Source: Paenibacillus_E qinlingensis_A (lineage in GTDB: Bacteria; Bacillota; Bacilli; Paenibacillales; NBRC-103111). Taken from it: a DNA stretch of 64,000 nucleotides. A model generated the notes under the pieces. It was not told where the DNA came from. It was given only the letters and a program-made list of their open reading frames with translations, and searched no databases. A program made the translations under genes and the position numbers. The stretch spans positions 434,001-498,000 of the forward strand of contig NZ_JAVDSB010000001.1 in assembly GCF_031455095.1 (NCBI RefSeq). Reading direction: 5' to 3'. Below are positions 9,185 through 18,442 of this stretch, in pieces (position 1 is the first letter of the stretch; each line of letters begins with the position of its first letter).

Positions 9185-10753
9185 ATGGCGATGGTATCCA
9201 AACATCAGGAAAGCAACCTAGAAGCGACTCCTGTTGTATTAAACGGAGAGCAATTGATACCGGAGTTAGTCGCGGCGGTTGTTTATGACCATGTGCCCGT
9301 CGTATTAGATGCGCAGGCACTTAGACGTGTCATCGCGTGCCGCAAAATGGTGGATGAACTGGTCGCTGCTGGCAAAGTGGTCTACGGGGTCACAACGGGC
9401 TTCGGCAAATTCAGCGATGTGACGATTTCCCCTCAAGATGCTGCGCAGCTGCAGGTTAACTTGATCCGCAGCCATGCCTGCGCCGTTGGCAGACCACTGC
9501 CGGAACCAACGGTCCGTGCGTTGATGATGCTGCGCGCGAACGCACTGGCCAAAGGCCATTCCGGCATTCGCCCAGAAACGCTGCAGTTGTTGCTCGACTG
9601 CATCAATCGTGGCGTACACCCCGTCGTGCCGGAGCAAGGTTCGCTTGGCGCTAGCGGAGATTTGGCGCCATTGTCTCATTTGGCGCTGGTGCTGATGGGC
9701 GAGGGTGAGGCGTTTTACCAAGGTGAACGTATATCGGGTGAGAAAGCGCTCACGCGGGCAGGGCTCAAACCGATTAGCTTGCAGGCCAAAGAGGGGCTAG
9801 CCCTAATTAACGGTACCCAGATCATGACGTCTATCGGTACGTTGGCACTTATCCAATCCCTTCGACTAGCAAAAATCGCCGATGTGATTGCCTCCCTAAC
9901 GGTCGAATGCTTGCGGGGCATTCCGGATGCTTTTGCCCATGAGGTGCAGCAGGTTCGACCGTATCCAGAACAAATCGGCGTAGCGAAAAATCTGTGCAGC
10001 TTGCTGCGAGGCAGCAAGTTGACGACACGCCAAGGTGAGCTTCGCGTACAGGATGCGTATTCCCTGCGCTGTTTACCGCAAGTACATGGGGCTACTCGCC
10101 AAGTGCTTGCTTATGTGCAGGATAAGCTGGCAATTGAAATGAACTCCGCAACGGATAATCCCTTGTTATTCGTGGAGAAGGGTCTAGTCATCTCCGGCGG
10201 TAATTTCCATGGGCAGCCGATCGCTTTTGCTATGGATTTTTTGAAAATTGGCATGAGCGAGCTTGCAAATATTTCCGAACGCCGTACCGAACGGCTAGTT
10301 AATCCAGCATTATCGGGAGGATTGCCTGCTTTTTTGAGCCACAACCCAGGCGTGGGATCCGGCATGATGATCACGCAATATGTAAGTGCATCGATTGTTT
10401 CGGAAAATAAAGTGCTCGCTCACCCGTCCAGCGTGGACTCGATCCCCTCCTCGGCGAATCAAGAGGATCATGTGTCGATGGGAACAACAGCAGCACGTCA
10501 TGCAGCACAGATCATCAGCAACGTGTCCAAGGTGCTGGCTATCGAGTTGATTTGTGGGGCTGAAGCGGCTGAATTTGTAGGAGCTGAAGGGCTTGCACCT
10601 GCTACGCGGGTTCTGTACGACAAGCTACGGGCACTCGTACCTCCCGTTGTGGAAGACAGATCAACCTCCCGTGATATCGAAAACGTGGCAACGGCTTTGC
10701 TGGAAGGCCAGTGGCTGCAAGCGGTGGAGGCTGTGGCGGGGACACTTTTTTGA
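9185..10753 (+). CDS. hutH: Histidine ammonia-lyase
   Basis: HutH (522 aa) removes ammonia from L-histidine to give urocanate, the first step of histidine degradation in the cytoplasm. The motif GSLGASGDLAPLSHLAL carries the Ala-Ser-Gly (about residues 156-158) that cyclises to the MIO electrophile. Other family blocks are VYGVTTGFGKFSD near the N-terminus and SIPSSANQEDHVSMG near residue 425. Three starts are possible: TTG 9179, ATG 9185 and ATG 9191; the site AAAGGAG (9166-9172) is best spaced for 9179 or 9185. Length matches the family. It heads the operon hutH-hutU-hutI-hutG. Confidence 0.98.
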   Translation: MAMVSKHQESNLEATPVVLNGEQLIPELVAAVVYDHVPVVLDAQALRRVIACRKMVDELVAAGKVVYGVTTGFGKFSDVTISPQDAAQLQVNLIRSHACAVGRPLPEPTVRALMMLRANALAKGHSGIRPETLQLLLDCINRGVHPVVPEQGSLGASGDLAPLSHLALVLMGEGEAFYQGERISGEKALTRAGLKPISLQAKEGLALINGTQIMTSIGTLALIQSLRLAKIADVIASLTVECLRGIPDAFAHEVQQVRPYPEQIGVAKNLCSLLRGSKLTTRQGELRVQDAYSLRCLPQVHGATRQVLAYVQDKLAIEMNSATDNPLLFVEKGLVISGGNFHGQPIAFAMDFLKIGMSELANISERRTERLVNPALSGGLPAFLSHNPGVGSGMMITQYVSASIVSENKVLAHPSSVDSIPSSANQEDHVSMGTTAARHAAQIISNVSKVLAIELICGAEAAEFVGAEGLAPATRVLYDKLRALVPPVVEDRSTSRDIENVATALLEGQWLQAVEAVAGTLF

Positions 10754-10784
10754 CTAATAAGCGTAACTTAGAAGGAGATCACTT

Positions 10785-12461
10785 ATGACGAATTCTAATC
10801 CTCACAAACGAGTAATTCGCGCTCCTCACGGAATTGAACTTTCCTGCAAAGGGTGGATTCAGGAAGCAGCTATGCGCATGCTGATGAACAATCTTGATCC
10901 GGAAGTGGCAGAACGACCGGAAGATCTCGTCGTCTACGGCGGTATCGGCAAAGCAGCTCGCAACTGGCCATCATACGATGCGATCATCCGCGAATTGCAG
11001 CGCCTGGAAAGCAATGAAACTCTGCTGATCCAATCCGGCAAGCCGGTAGGGGTCTTCAAAACCCATGAACGAGCACCGCGTGTGCTGCTTTCGAACTCAG
11101 TACTTGTGCCGAAATGGGCGAATTGGGAGCACTTTCGTGAGCTGGAGCAAAAGGGGCTGATGATGTACGGGCAAATGACGGCGGGCAGCTGGATTTACAT
11201 CGGAACGCAGGGCATTCTGCAAGGGACGTATGAAACCTTTGCTGAAGCTGCTCGCCAGCATACGGGCGGTTCGCTCAAAGGCACGTTGACGTTGACCGCA
11301 GGTCTTGGCGGCATGGGCGGTGCTCAGCCGTTAGCTGTCACGATGAATGAGGGTGTTGTCATCGCGGTCGAAGTGGACCGAGCTCGCATTGAGCGTCGAA
11401 TTCAAACGCGGTACTGTGACGTGTTAGCAGAAACATTGGATGAAGCACTGCTGCTGGCTGCTAGCGCTATGAAAGACAAGAAAGCGCTAGCCATTGGACT
11501 ACTGGGTAATGCTGCAGACATATACCCGGAATTCGTGCGGCGCGGTATCAAGCCGCATTTTGTAACCGACCAAACGTCGGCTCATGACCCGTTAATTGGC
11601 TATATCCCAGTTGGTTTTACGCTGGAGGAAGCAGCTGCATTGCGTGAGAAGGATCCCGAGCACTATGTGAAGCTTTCCACGAGCAGCATGGCGACTCATG
11701 TCCAAGCGATGCTCGATCTGCAACAAATGGGCTCCGTCGTCTTTGATTATGGCAACAATATTCGTCAAGTTGCTTACGACCAAGGAGTAAGGAATGCTTT
11801 CGATTTTCCAGGTTTTGTTCCCGCCTATATACGTTCACTTTTCTGTGAAGGTAAAGGACCTTTCCGCTGGGTAGCACTCTCCGGTGATCCGGAAGATATT
11901 CGCAAAACTGACGAACTTGTGCTGAAGCTGTTCCCAGAGAATGATCATCTGCGTCGCTGGATTACGATGGCGAGTGAGAGAGTGGCCTTCCAAGGTCTCC
12001 CAGCACGAATCTGCTGGCTTGGCTATGGTGAGCGTGAACGATTCGGTCTCGCACTGAACGACATGGTGAGAAATGGCGAATTGAAAGCTCCCATCGTCAT
12101 TGGTCGTGATCATTTGGATTGCGGCTCCGTGGCTTCGCCTAACCGTGAAACGGAAGCGATGAAGGACGGTTCCGATGCCGTTGGCGACTGGGCGATCTTG
12201 AATGCATTGATCAACACGTCAGCAGGTGCATCGTGGGTTTCTGTCCATCATGGCGGAGGTGTAGGCATGGGCTACTCGCTGCACGCAGGAATGGTCATCG
12301 TAGCGGATGGGACGGATGGGGCTGATGAACGCCTCCGCAGTGTGCTTACCAGCGATCCCGGTATGGGTGTGATCCGCCATGTGGATGCGGGTTATGATGA
12401 GGCGATTGAAACTGCGGAAGGGCACGGCATTCGCATCCCTATGCGTGAGCAAGGACAGTGA
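10785..12461 (+). CDS. hutU: Urocanate hydratase
   Basis: HutU (558 aa) adds water to urocanate to give 4-imidazolone-5-propionate, using tightly bound NAD+. The protein has the usual length and the family blocks VYGGIGKAARNWPSYDAI (about 45-62), MTAGSWIYIGTQGILQGTYE and the NAD-binding GLGGMGGAQPLAV (about 175-187). The C-terminal WVSVHHGGGVGMGYSLHAGM is also diagnostic. An AGAAGGAGA site lies just before the ATG. It is 31 bp behind hutH and 15 bp before hutI. Confidence 0.98.
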   Translation: MTNSNPHKRVIRAPHGIELSCKGWIQEAAMRMLMNNLDPEVAERPEDLVVYGGIGKAARNWPSYDAIIRELQRLESNETLLIQSGKPVGVFKTHERAPRVLLSNSVLVPKWANWEHFRELEQKGLMMYGQMTAGSWIYIGTQGILQGTYETFAEAARQHTGGSLKGTLTLTAGLGGMGGAQPLAVTMNEGVVIAVEVDRARIERRIQTRYCDVLAETLDEALLLAASAMKDKKALAIGLLGNAADIYPEFVRRGIKPHFVTDQTSAHDPLIGYIPVGFTLEEAAALREKDPEHYVKLSTSSMATHVQAMLDLQQMGSVVFDYGNNIRQVAYDQGVRNAFDFPGFVPAYIRSLFCEGKGPFRWVALSGDPEDIRKTDELVLKLFPENDHLRRWITMASERVAFQGLPARICWLGYGERERFGLALNDMVRNGELKAPIVIGRDHLDCGSVASPNRETEAMKDGSDAVGDWAILNALINTSAGASWVSVHHGGGVGMGYSLHAGMVIVADGTDGADERLRSVLTSDPGMGVIRHVDAGYDEAIETAEGHGIRIPMREQGQ

Positions 12462-12476
12462 AGGAGGAGTGAGGAG

Positions 12477-13775
12477 ATGGAACGGATTGATTTGCTCATG
12501 ATAGGGATCGGCCAATTGGTCACCCCTCCAGGAAATGTACCGCGCTGCGGGCAGCAGATGAAGGAAGTTCAAGTAATCAAGGATGCAGCCGTAGCCATAC
12601 GTGAAGGAAGAATCGTCACATTCGGCCCTGTCGAACTTGTTCTGGAGCGTCTGACAGACATCGAAGTTGCAGCAATCGTGGATGTTGGCGGGCGTATGGT
12701 TACGCCAGGGTTAATCGATCCACACACCCACCTCGTTCACGGCGGTTCCCGTGAACACGAGCTGGCATTAAAGCGGTCCGGTGTTTCGTATTTGGATATT
12801 TTGGCACAGGGAGGCGGAATTCTTAGCACTGTGCAGAGTACGCGGGCGGCATCGGAGCAAGAGTTATTTACGAAAGCATATAGAAGCCTCGACGAGATGC
12901 TGCTGCAGGGCGTTACGACAATTGAAGCAAAAAGCGGCTACGGTCTCTCCGTGGAGGATGAATTGAAGCAACTCCGAGTGGCCAAACAGTTGAACGATAT
13001 GCATACGATTGATATCGTTTCTACGTTTATGGGTGCGCATGCGGTACCTCTAGCCTATAAAGGTCGCACCGAGGACTACGTTGATCTCGTCATTCATGAA
13101 ATGCTTCCCATGGTGGCTGAACATGGTCTAGCTGAATTCTGTGACGTGTTCTGTGAGCATGGTGTTTTTTCCGTTGAGCAGTCACGCCGTATTCTGCTGA
13201 AAGGGAGGGAATATGGTTTGATTCCGAAGCTGCACGCAGATGAAATACAACCGCTTGGCGGCGCAGAGCTGGCGGGCGAAATCGGTGCGATTTCGGCTGA
13301 ACATTTGCTGGCAGCGACGGATAAAGGATTGGCTGCCATGGCCGAGCATGGTGTGATTCCAGTGCTCTTACCTGGCACTTCGTTCAACCTAGGTCTGGAC
13401 AGACATGCGCGCGCGCGCGACATGATCGATATCCATGAGCTGCCGGTGGCGCTGTCAACGGATTATAACCCAGGTTCCTGTCCAACGGAGTCGATCCAGC
13501 TAATCATGATGCTGGCATCCCTGAACTTGAAAATGACGCCAGAGGAGATTCTGACCGCCTGCACAATCAACGCGGCAAACGCGTTGGGGCGCGGCCATGA
13601 GATTGGTTCGATTGAGATAGGGAAGCGAGCGGATTTAACGATATATGATGCACCGAATCTTGCTTATCTGCCCTATCATTTCGGAGTTAATCATACGTTT
13701 GGTGTCATCAAAAACGGCAAGGTAGGCGTATGGAACCGTAAGCTCATGACGAATAGGGAGGAGGCTGGGCAATGA
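12477..13775 (+). CDS. hutI: Imidazolonepropionase
   Basis: HutI (432 aa) hydrolyses imidazolone-5-propionate to N-formimidoyl-L-glutamate. It is a metal-dependent amidohydrolase: the HxH motif is in LIDPHTHLVHGGSREHEL (about residues 79-96), further metal and substrate ligands are in KLHADEIQPLGG (about 256) and AEHLLA, and the metal aspartate is in ALSTDYNPGS (about 325). The start follows AAGGAGGAG. Its last codons overlap hutG by four bases (ATGA), showing translational coupling. Confidence 0.98.
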   Translation: MERIDLLMIGIGQLVTPPGNVPRCGQQMKEVQVIKDAAVAIREGRIVTFGPVELVLERLTDIEVAAIVDVGGRMVTPGLIDPHTHLVHGGSREHELALKRSGVSYLDILAQGGGILSTVQSTRAASEQELFTKAYRSLDEMLLQGVTTIEAKSGYGLSVEDELKQLRVAKQLNDMHTIDIVSTFMGAHAVPLAYKGRTEDYVDLVIHEMLPMVAEHGLAEFCDVFCEHGVFSVEQSRRILLKGREYGLIPKLHADEIQPLGGAELAGEIGAISAEHLLAATDKGLAAMAEHGVIPVLLPGTSFNLGLDRHARARDMIDIHELPVALSTDYNPGSCPTESIQLIMMLASLNLKMTPEEILTACTINAANALGRGHEIGSIEIGKRADLTIYDAPNLAYLPYHFGVNHTFGVIKNGKVGVWNRKLMTNREEAGQ

Positions 13776-14755
13776 ACGGCGAGATTCCATTTCTCAAACC
13801 ACCTGATCAAGCTGCGTTCAGAGATCACATGGAAACCAAGGTTGTTCATTGGATTCGCCAGTGGGACGGCCAAGAGCAGCTGCTTGCAGGAATCATCGGC
13901 ATCCCGTTGTCGAAGTCGTCTATTTCGTATTCCGGCGCTTCGACGACTCCGGCGGCGGTTCGAGCTGCGTTCAAGTCGTTTACTACATATTCGATGGAGT
14001 ATGGTGTTGACTTGCAATCGCTAGCTGTTCGTGACCTTGGCGATATCCAGATGCATGTGACAGATATCGCGGAATGTCATCGCCGCATCGAGGAGAGCTT
14101 GCGCACGCTGTATAATCATATGCCGGGCTTGATCCCAATCATCTTTGGTGGCGATCATTCCACTAGTTGCCCGTCGATCAAAGCCTTCGTCAATCGGTAT
14201 GCTGGACAAAAGGTGGGAATCCTGCATTTTGATGCCCACCATGATGTCCGCAATTTTGAGGACGGAGGTGTCACCAATGGTACACCGTTCCGTGGGATCC
14301 TTGAATCCGGTCTAGTCGAGGGACACCATATCGTACAAATTGGTATTCGTGGCTTTATGAATGCGAAGCCGTACCATGACTACGTGAAAAGTAAAGGCGT
14401 ACATGTCTATACATCACGTGATATTCGGCGGATGGGGATGGATGCGGTGCTCGACCAAGCCATTCAGCTAGTAGGAAATGAAACAGATGCGCTGTATGTG
14501 AGCTTCGATGTTGACGTCATCGATCAGGCCTATGCCCCGGGATGTCCAGCGATCGGTACAGGCGGGATGCATCCGTGGGATGCATTAGATGCGCTGTACC
14601 GTCTCGGATCGTTGCCGCAGGTGCAGGGACTAGACTTCGTCTGCATCGATCCGACCGTGGATGTGCGGAATGTGACCTCGCGTCTTGCCGTGCAGTTCAT
14701 GTTAAGCTTCTTGGCAGGGCTCGCGGAGCGTCCATCAACATTTCATAAGGCATAA
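13772..14755 (+). CDS. hutG: Formimidoylglutamase
   Basis: HutG (327 aa), a member of the arginase/ureohydrolase family, splits N-formimidoyl-L-glutamate into L-glutamate and formamide. The binuclear manganese ligands are visible in IIFGGDHSTS, GILHFDAHHDVR and the late YVSFDVDVIDQAYAPGCP. It starts inside the end of hutI (ATGA overlap) and is the last gene of the operon before a clear terminator. Gene order and content give the complete four-step pathway from histidine to glutamate. Confidence 0.97.
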   Translation: MNGEIPFLKPPDQAAFRDHMETKVVHWIRQWDGQEQLLAGIIGIPLSKSSISYSGASTTPAAVRAAFKSFTTYSMEYGVDLQSLAVRDLGDIQMHVTDIAECHRRIEESLRTLYNHMPGLIPIIFGGDHSTSCPSIKAFVNRYAGQKVGILHFDAHHDVRNFEDGGVTNGTPFRGILESGLVEGHHIVQIGIRGFMNAKPYHDYVKSKGVHVYTSRDIRRMGMDAVLDQAIQLVGNETDALYVSFDVDVIDQAYAPGCPAIGTGGMHPWDALDALYRLGSLPQVQGLDFVCIDPTVDVRNVTSRLAVQFMLSFLAGLAERPSTFHKA

Positions 14756-14778
14756 GTTTGGTTATATGCGTAAATGAA

Positions 14779-14822
14779 AAAGCCGCTAGTTCCCACGTAG
14801 TTGGAGCAGGCGGCTTCTTCTT
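14779..14822 (+). terminator. Terminator of the hut operon
   Basis: AAGCCGC (about 14780-14786) pairs with GCGGCTT (about 14810-14816), followed by CTTCTTTT. It begins 24 bases after the hutG stop. Confidence 0.7.
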
Positions 14823-14984
14823 TTGGCGGTAATGACCGCGATTGTTCCTATTCCAACATCCCAATAGACAGTTGTCTAAAACTTACGTTGTCATTTCTTG
14901 AATCTGAGTGAGCAATATGTGACAATGGGAGAGGCGAATCAGATATACATAAAAAAGATGGAGTTTTGAAGGAGGATACATGTC

Positions 14985-15905
14985 ATGTTAAAAACAATGA
15001 AGCTTGGAACTAGTTCGTTAGAAGTTCCAGTTATTGCCGTAGGTTGTATGCGAATTAACTCATTGGACAAGCTCGAAGCAGAACGCTTCGTACAAGGCGC
15101 TATGGATATCGGAGCTAATTTCTTCGATCATGCGGATATATACGGTGGCGGAACCTGTGAGGAAATTTTCGCGGATGCCATTCATATGAATGATGATGTA
15201 CGTGAGAAGATGATTTTGCAATCCAAATGTGGCATTCGCAAAGGGATGTTCGACTTTTCCAAGGAGCATATTCTTGAATCTGTAGATGCGATTTTGAAAA
15301 GACTCAAAACGGATTACTTGGATATTCTGCTTTTGCATCGTCCGGATGCGTTAGTAGAGCCAGCTGAGGTTGCTGAAGCTTTTGACCGACTTGAAAGTAC
15401 GGGGAAAGTGAGACATTTCGGTGTTTCCAATCAAACGCCACTACAAATTCAATTATTGAAAAAATCGGTCAAACAGCCACTTGTCGCAAATCAGTTGCAG
15501 TTAAGTATCACGAACGCTACGATGATTTCGAATGGGATCAATGTGAATATGCTCAATGACTCTGCCGTGGACCGTGACGGTGGAATCCTGGACTATTGCC
15601 GCCTGAACGATATCACTATTCAGCCGTGGTCGCCTTTCCAGTATGGATTCTTCGAAGGTGTATTCCTCGGAAACGAGAAGTTCCCCGAACTGAATAAGAA
15701 GATTGATGAAATCGCAGCAAAATATGAGGTGTCCAATACGACGATCGCGATTGCCTGGATTCTACGCCATCCAGCACATATGCAGCCGGTTACGGGGACA
15801 ATGAATATCAATCGTTTAATTGAATGTGCAAAAGCTAGCGATGTCCATTTGACGCGTCAAGAATGGTATGAGATTTATCGTGCAGCAGGAAATGTTCTTC
15901 CATAA
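14985..15905 (+). CDS. Aldo/keto reductase (E. coli YdhF-like)
   Basis: A 306-residue NAD(P)H-dependent oxidoreductase with a TIM-barrel fold. The catalytic tetrad can be placed in FFDHADIYGGG (Asp and Tyr, about 47-55), ILQSKCGI (Lys, about 83) and LLHRPD (His, about 118). The nucleotide-binding end TGTMNINRLIECAKASD is also visible, and the sequence most resembles YdhF. The ATG at 14985 is used; the ATG at 14980 soon meets a stop in its own frame. The site GAAGGAGGA precedes it. It is monocistronic between two terminators. Natural substrate unknown. Confidence 0.92.
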   Translation: MLKTMKLGTSSLEVPVIAVGCMRINSLDKLEAERFVQGAMDIGANFFDHADIYGGGTCEEIFADAIHMNDDVREKMILQSKCGIRKGMFDFSKEHILESVDAILKRLKTDYLDILLLHRPDALVEPAEVAEAFDRLESTGKVRHFGVSNQTPLQIQLLKKSVKQPLVANQLQLSITNATMISNGINVNMLNDSAVDRDGGILDYCRLNDITIQPWSPFQYGFFEGVFLGNEKFPELNKKIDEIAAKYEVSNTTIAIAWILRHPAHMQPVTGTMNINRLIECAKASDVHLTRQEWYEIYRAAGNVLP

Positions 15906-15923
15906 GTATTAGAATTTGTATAG

Positions 15924-15957
15924 AAAACGTTCACTCCATTGGAGTGGACGTTTTTTT
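15924..15957 (+). terminator. Terminator after the aldo/keto reductase
   Basis: AAACGTTCACTCCA pairs with TGGAGTGGACGTT with one G-U pair, followed by seven T residues. Confidence 0.9.
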
Positions 15958-16014
15958 CGACTACGGATTAATAAATATTGAATCGTAAGGGACTAGAACT
16001 CTTCATAAGATGAG

Positions 16015-16249
16015 GAGTTAGTCGAAGAAACCGACTAACTCGAGTGAATCAGTGTCAATTGGAGAGGAGTTAGTCGATAAAACCGACTAACTCGAGTGAA
16101 TTAGAGTCAATCGGAGTGGAGTTAGTCGATAAAACCGACTAACTCGCGTGAATCAGAGTCAATTGAAGTGGAGTTAGTCGATAAAACCGACTAACTCGCG
16201 TGAATCAGAGTCAATTGAAGAGGAGTTAGTCGATGAAACCGACTAACTC
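16015..16249. repeat. Five-copy 52-bp tandem array of perfect palindromic units
   Basis: Five copies of GAGTTAGTCG-N7-CGACTAACTC start at 16015, 16067, 16119, 16171 and 16223, an exact period of 52 bases. Each has 10-base perfect arms and a 7-base A-rich loop (AAGAAAC, ATAAAAC or ATGAAAC). The 25-base segments between units are themselves near-identical (for example GTGAATCAGAGTCAATTGAA). This fills most of the 400-base gap 15906-16305 between the aldo/keto reductase and the convergent glycosyltransferase-like gene. No reading frame of note crosses it. Confidence 0.97.
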
Positions 16250-16305
16250 GCGTGATAGGGACTCTACCTAATAGGATCCCCACAGGGAACTCATGGTCCT
16301 TTTTA

Positions 16306-17244
16306 TTACTCTACATGCAAGGTATGTTGATTAGTAATCGTATCAAGCAAAGTCTGAACATAGGCATCAATACTGAACCACCGCTTATCGATCGTAACAG
16401 AGACTTTGTTTTCAACCATGTTAATGGCTTCTCTAGGATGAAGTAGATCATATCTTGGATTATACATTTCGGTGAATGGCGGCAGATCAGCTCGTCCCAT
16501 GGGAGCGATTGGTATTGCACCAAGCAGCTGCGCCTCATAGAGGGCTAGGGTTAGGCTACCGCCGATCGTGACGGATACGGCAGCGGTTGCTTTTGATAAT
16601 AGTTGATAATACTCGGCATGTGGCAGTCTTCCGACTTCGATGCCCAATTCTCTCCACATGGCCACTGGATAGTGAGAAAGAGGTGTTACAGGCGAAGCCA
16701 CAACGACTCTGTAGCCTAATTCCATGAATTCAAATGCCATGCGAACAGACAGATAAGGTTGATAAAATTCGTTCATCCGACCTGGGAAGACTACGAGTTT
16801 TTCCCGTTCTTCGGAAGATTGGATGCCATTTAATGTGGCATTCACATAGTCGTGGTCATAGGGAAAACCAGCTGCAATGACATCAACTTGAGAGCCTGGA
16901 GCTAGGCATCGTTTCCCCCAAGGTACCATGCTGGGATTCGTATAGAAAATGGCTTTTAAAGATGGATGATGAAAGATCCATAAGGACGCTAAGTCCAAGA
17001 CATTTGTGAAAGGGTTCCAGACATCATGCTCTTGAATATAAATGTGTTCAGGCACAGGATCCGCTTCTTTGATCAAATCAAAAAGGGTGAAACGTGTAAT
17101 CAAAACGGGATGCTTGGGGTCATCGGGAAGCTTGGGAGAAAAGGTATACAGCACTCCCGCGGTATCAAGTCCTTTTTTTAAACCACTGAGGTAATTGGGA
17201 TACCACGCTGTTTGATCATTTTCGTCGACGAGCACATGTAACAT
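16306..17244 (-). CDS. Glycosyltransferase-like (GT-B fold) protein
   Basis: A 312-residue cytoplasmic protein that looks like a single-chain GT-B glycosyltransferase. The second half has KLVVFPGRMNEFYQPYLSVR (about 165-185) and ALYEAQLLGAIPIAPMGRAD (about 243-262), which resembles the C-terminal nucleotide-sugar site of GT4-like enzymes, with Glu in the usual place. The ATG at 17244 is preferred to the upstream frame extension because GGAGG lies at 17254-17258. Donor and acceptor are unknown. It is divergent from the next gene, an APH-family protein. Confidence 0.6.
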   Translation of the reverse strand: MLHVLVDENDQTAWYPNYLSGLKKGLDTAGVLYTFSPKLPDDPKHPVLITRFTLFDLIKEADPVPEHIYIQEHDVWNPFTNVLDLASLWIFHHPSLKAIFYTNPSMVPWGKRCLAPGSQVDVIAAGFPYDHDYVNATLNGIQSSEEREKLVVFPGRMNEFYQPYLSVRMAFEFMELGYRVVVASPVTPLSHYPVAMWRELGIEVGRLPHAEYYQLLSKATAAVSVTIGGSLTLALYEAQLLGAIPIAPMGRADLPPFTEMYNPRYDLLHPREAINMVENKVSVTIDKRWFSIDAYVQTLLDTITNQHTLHVE

Positions 17245-17393
17245 AATAAATTGGCCTCCATGTGAACTATGTATTGAATCTATAAGCAAAATATATCATA
17301 TTATAATTCGAATATCATTTATATCATGGTCTTCTAACTTAAGTAAGCAGGTAAGTTGAGAATCGTGAAAAAAGTCAGGACGGTGAAGCAATC

Positions 17394-18371
17394 ATGGTAG
17401 CAATGAACGAACATATTTTCTTAGAGTCCGGCAGGGTTCGTGACGATATTCCCCATGAACGGGAAGTTATTTATGTGGGACGTAATGGTCAGAAGGTAGA
17501 ACGGATTCAGGTGGAAATAGAGGGGGCCATGATTAGTTTTATTTTTAAGCCCCTAACGAATTATCCGAATAAAGGAAAAGAGTTATGGGTGCAAGAACAT
17601 ATTAGTTATCGAATTCCCGAGGTACGTATTCCCCGAATTATGTACAGCGCACAAGCGATTGAACCAGAAAAAGAGTGGATGGTTTTCGAAGATCTGGGTG
17701 AGCTGGAACATAGCTTCCGCGCAGACATGCTGATCAAAACATCAGAGCTCATGCCGTATTGGCATCGGTTGCCTACATCACTTTTACCTCAGGCATTTGA
17801 AGGTCATTCACCTAAATTAACAGAAATTCAGCGTTTCATCCAAGTTAAGGGTGAACAAATCAAGCAATTATGGCTTCGACATGGTTTTCAAGATGAACAT
17901 ATGACTTATTTTCTTGCGGTTATTCTTCCTTATGAGCATCTTGAGAGTGAAACAGTCATTTCACATGGTGATTTATATCCATTAAACCTAACGGAAGTGA
18001 ATAATCAATCTTACATTCTCGACTGGGAGTACATCCATATAAATAGTGTATTCTGGGATCTTTATAACTTGATGGACATAACGAGCCCGCAATATAGCCG
18101 TTTGGTTATTCAACAGGAATCTCGGTTAGATATCCTTGAACGATATATGGCTGTTCGCTCGAGGCTGCATTTCCCAACGAAGGAAGGCTTTATTCGTGAC
18201 TATCATTCCTTTAGTGCATTATACTCGATGTGGTTATTGCTGTTAATTGAAGATGACATCGCGCAAGGAAAGTTTGAAGAAACAGCTCTAAAACGGCAAT
18301 ACAACGAAACTCTTGAAATATTCAGAATCGTCCTGCTCTTCTTGATAGACACAAGGGGACAAAATTTTTAA
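17394..18371 (+). CDS. APH-family phosphotransferase (aminoglycoside/choline kinase-like fold)
   Basis: A 325-residue protein of the APH/choline kinase fold. The catalytic loop is VISHGDLYPLNLTEV (about 187-201), with the Asp and Asn of the Brenner motif; the metal-binding aspartate follows in YILDWEYIHINSVFWDLYN (about 207-225). The N-terminal lobe is poorly conserved. Relatives phosphorylate small alcohols, sugars or antibiotics, and the true substrate cannot be inferred here. The start at 17394 has only a weak site (AGGACGGTGAA); the ATG at 17403 is also possible. Its stop is 72 bases before a sensor kinase. Confidence 0.75.
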   Translation: MVAMNEHIFLESGRVRDDIPHEREVIYVGRNGQKVERIQVEIEGAMISFIFKPLTNYPNKGKELWVQEHISYRIPEVRIPRIMYSAQAIEPEKEWMVFEDLGELEHSFRADMLIKTSELMPYWHRLPTSLLPQAFEGHSPKLTEIQRFIQVKGEQIKQLWLRHGFQDEHMTYFLAVILPYEHLESETVISHGDLYPLNLTEVNNQSYILDWEYIHINSVFWDLYNLMDITSPQYSRLVIQQESRLDILERYMAVRSRLHFPTKEGFIRDYHSFSALYSMWLLLLIEDDIAQGKFEETALKRQYNETLEIFRIVLLFLIDTRGQNF

Positions 18372-18400
18372 AAAAACTGCAAAATTCGACAGAATTGTTT

Positions 18401-18406
18401 TATAAT
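18401..18406 (+). promoter_or_regulatory. Possible -10 box of the sensor kinase gene
   Basis: A perfect TATAAT lies 37 bases before the kinase start, with a weak -35 (CTGCAA, 18377-18382) 18 bases upstream. It suggests the kinase has its own promoter. Confidence 0.4.
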
Positions 18407-18442
18407 AAAGAGACAAAACGCCTGTTAAGGGAGATCGTAAGC

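Noticed and set aside
16015..16249. CRISPR array from regularly spaced 27-base palindromes with 25-base spacers
   Set aside because: The spacers are nearly identical to each other and no cas genes are present, so it is a tandem repeat and not CRISPR.
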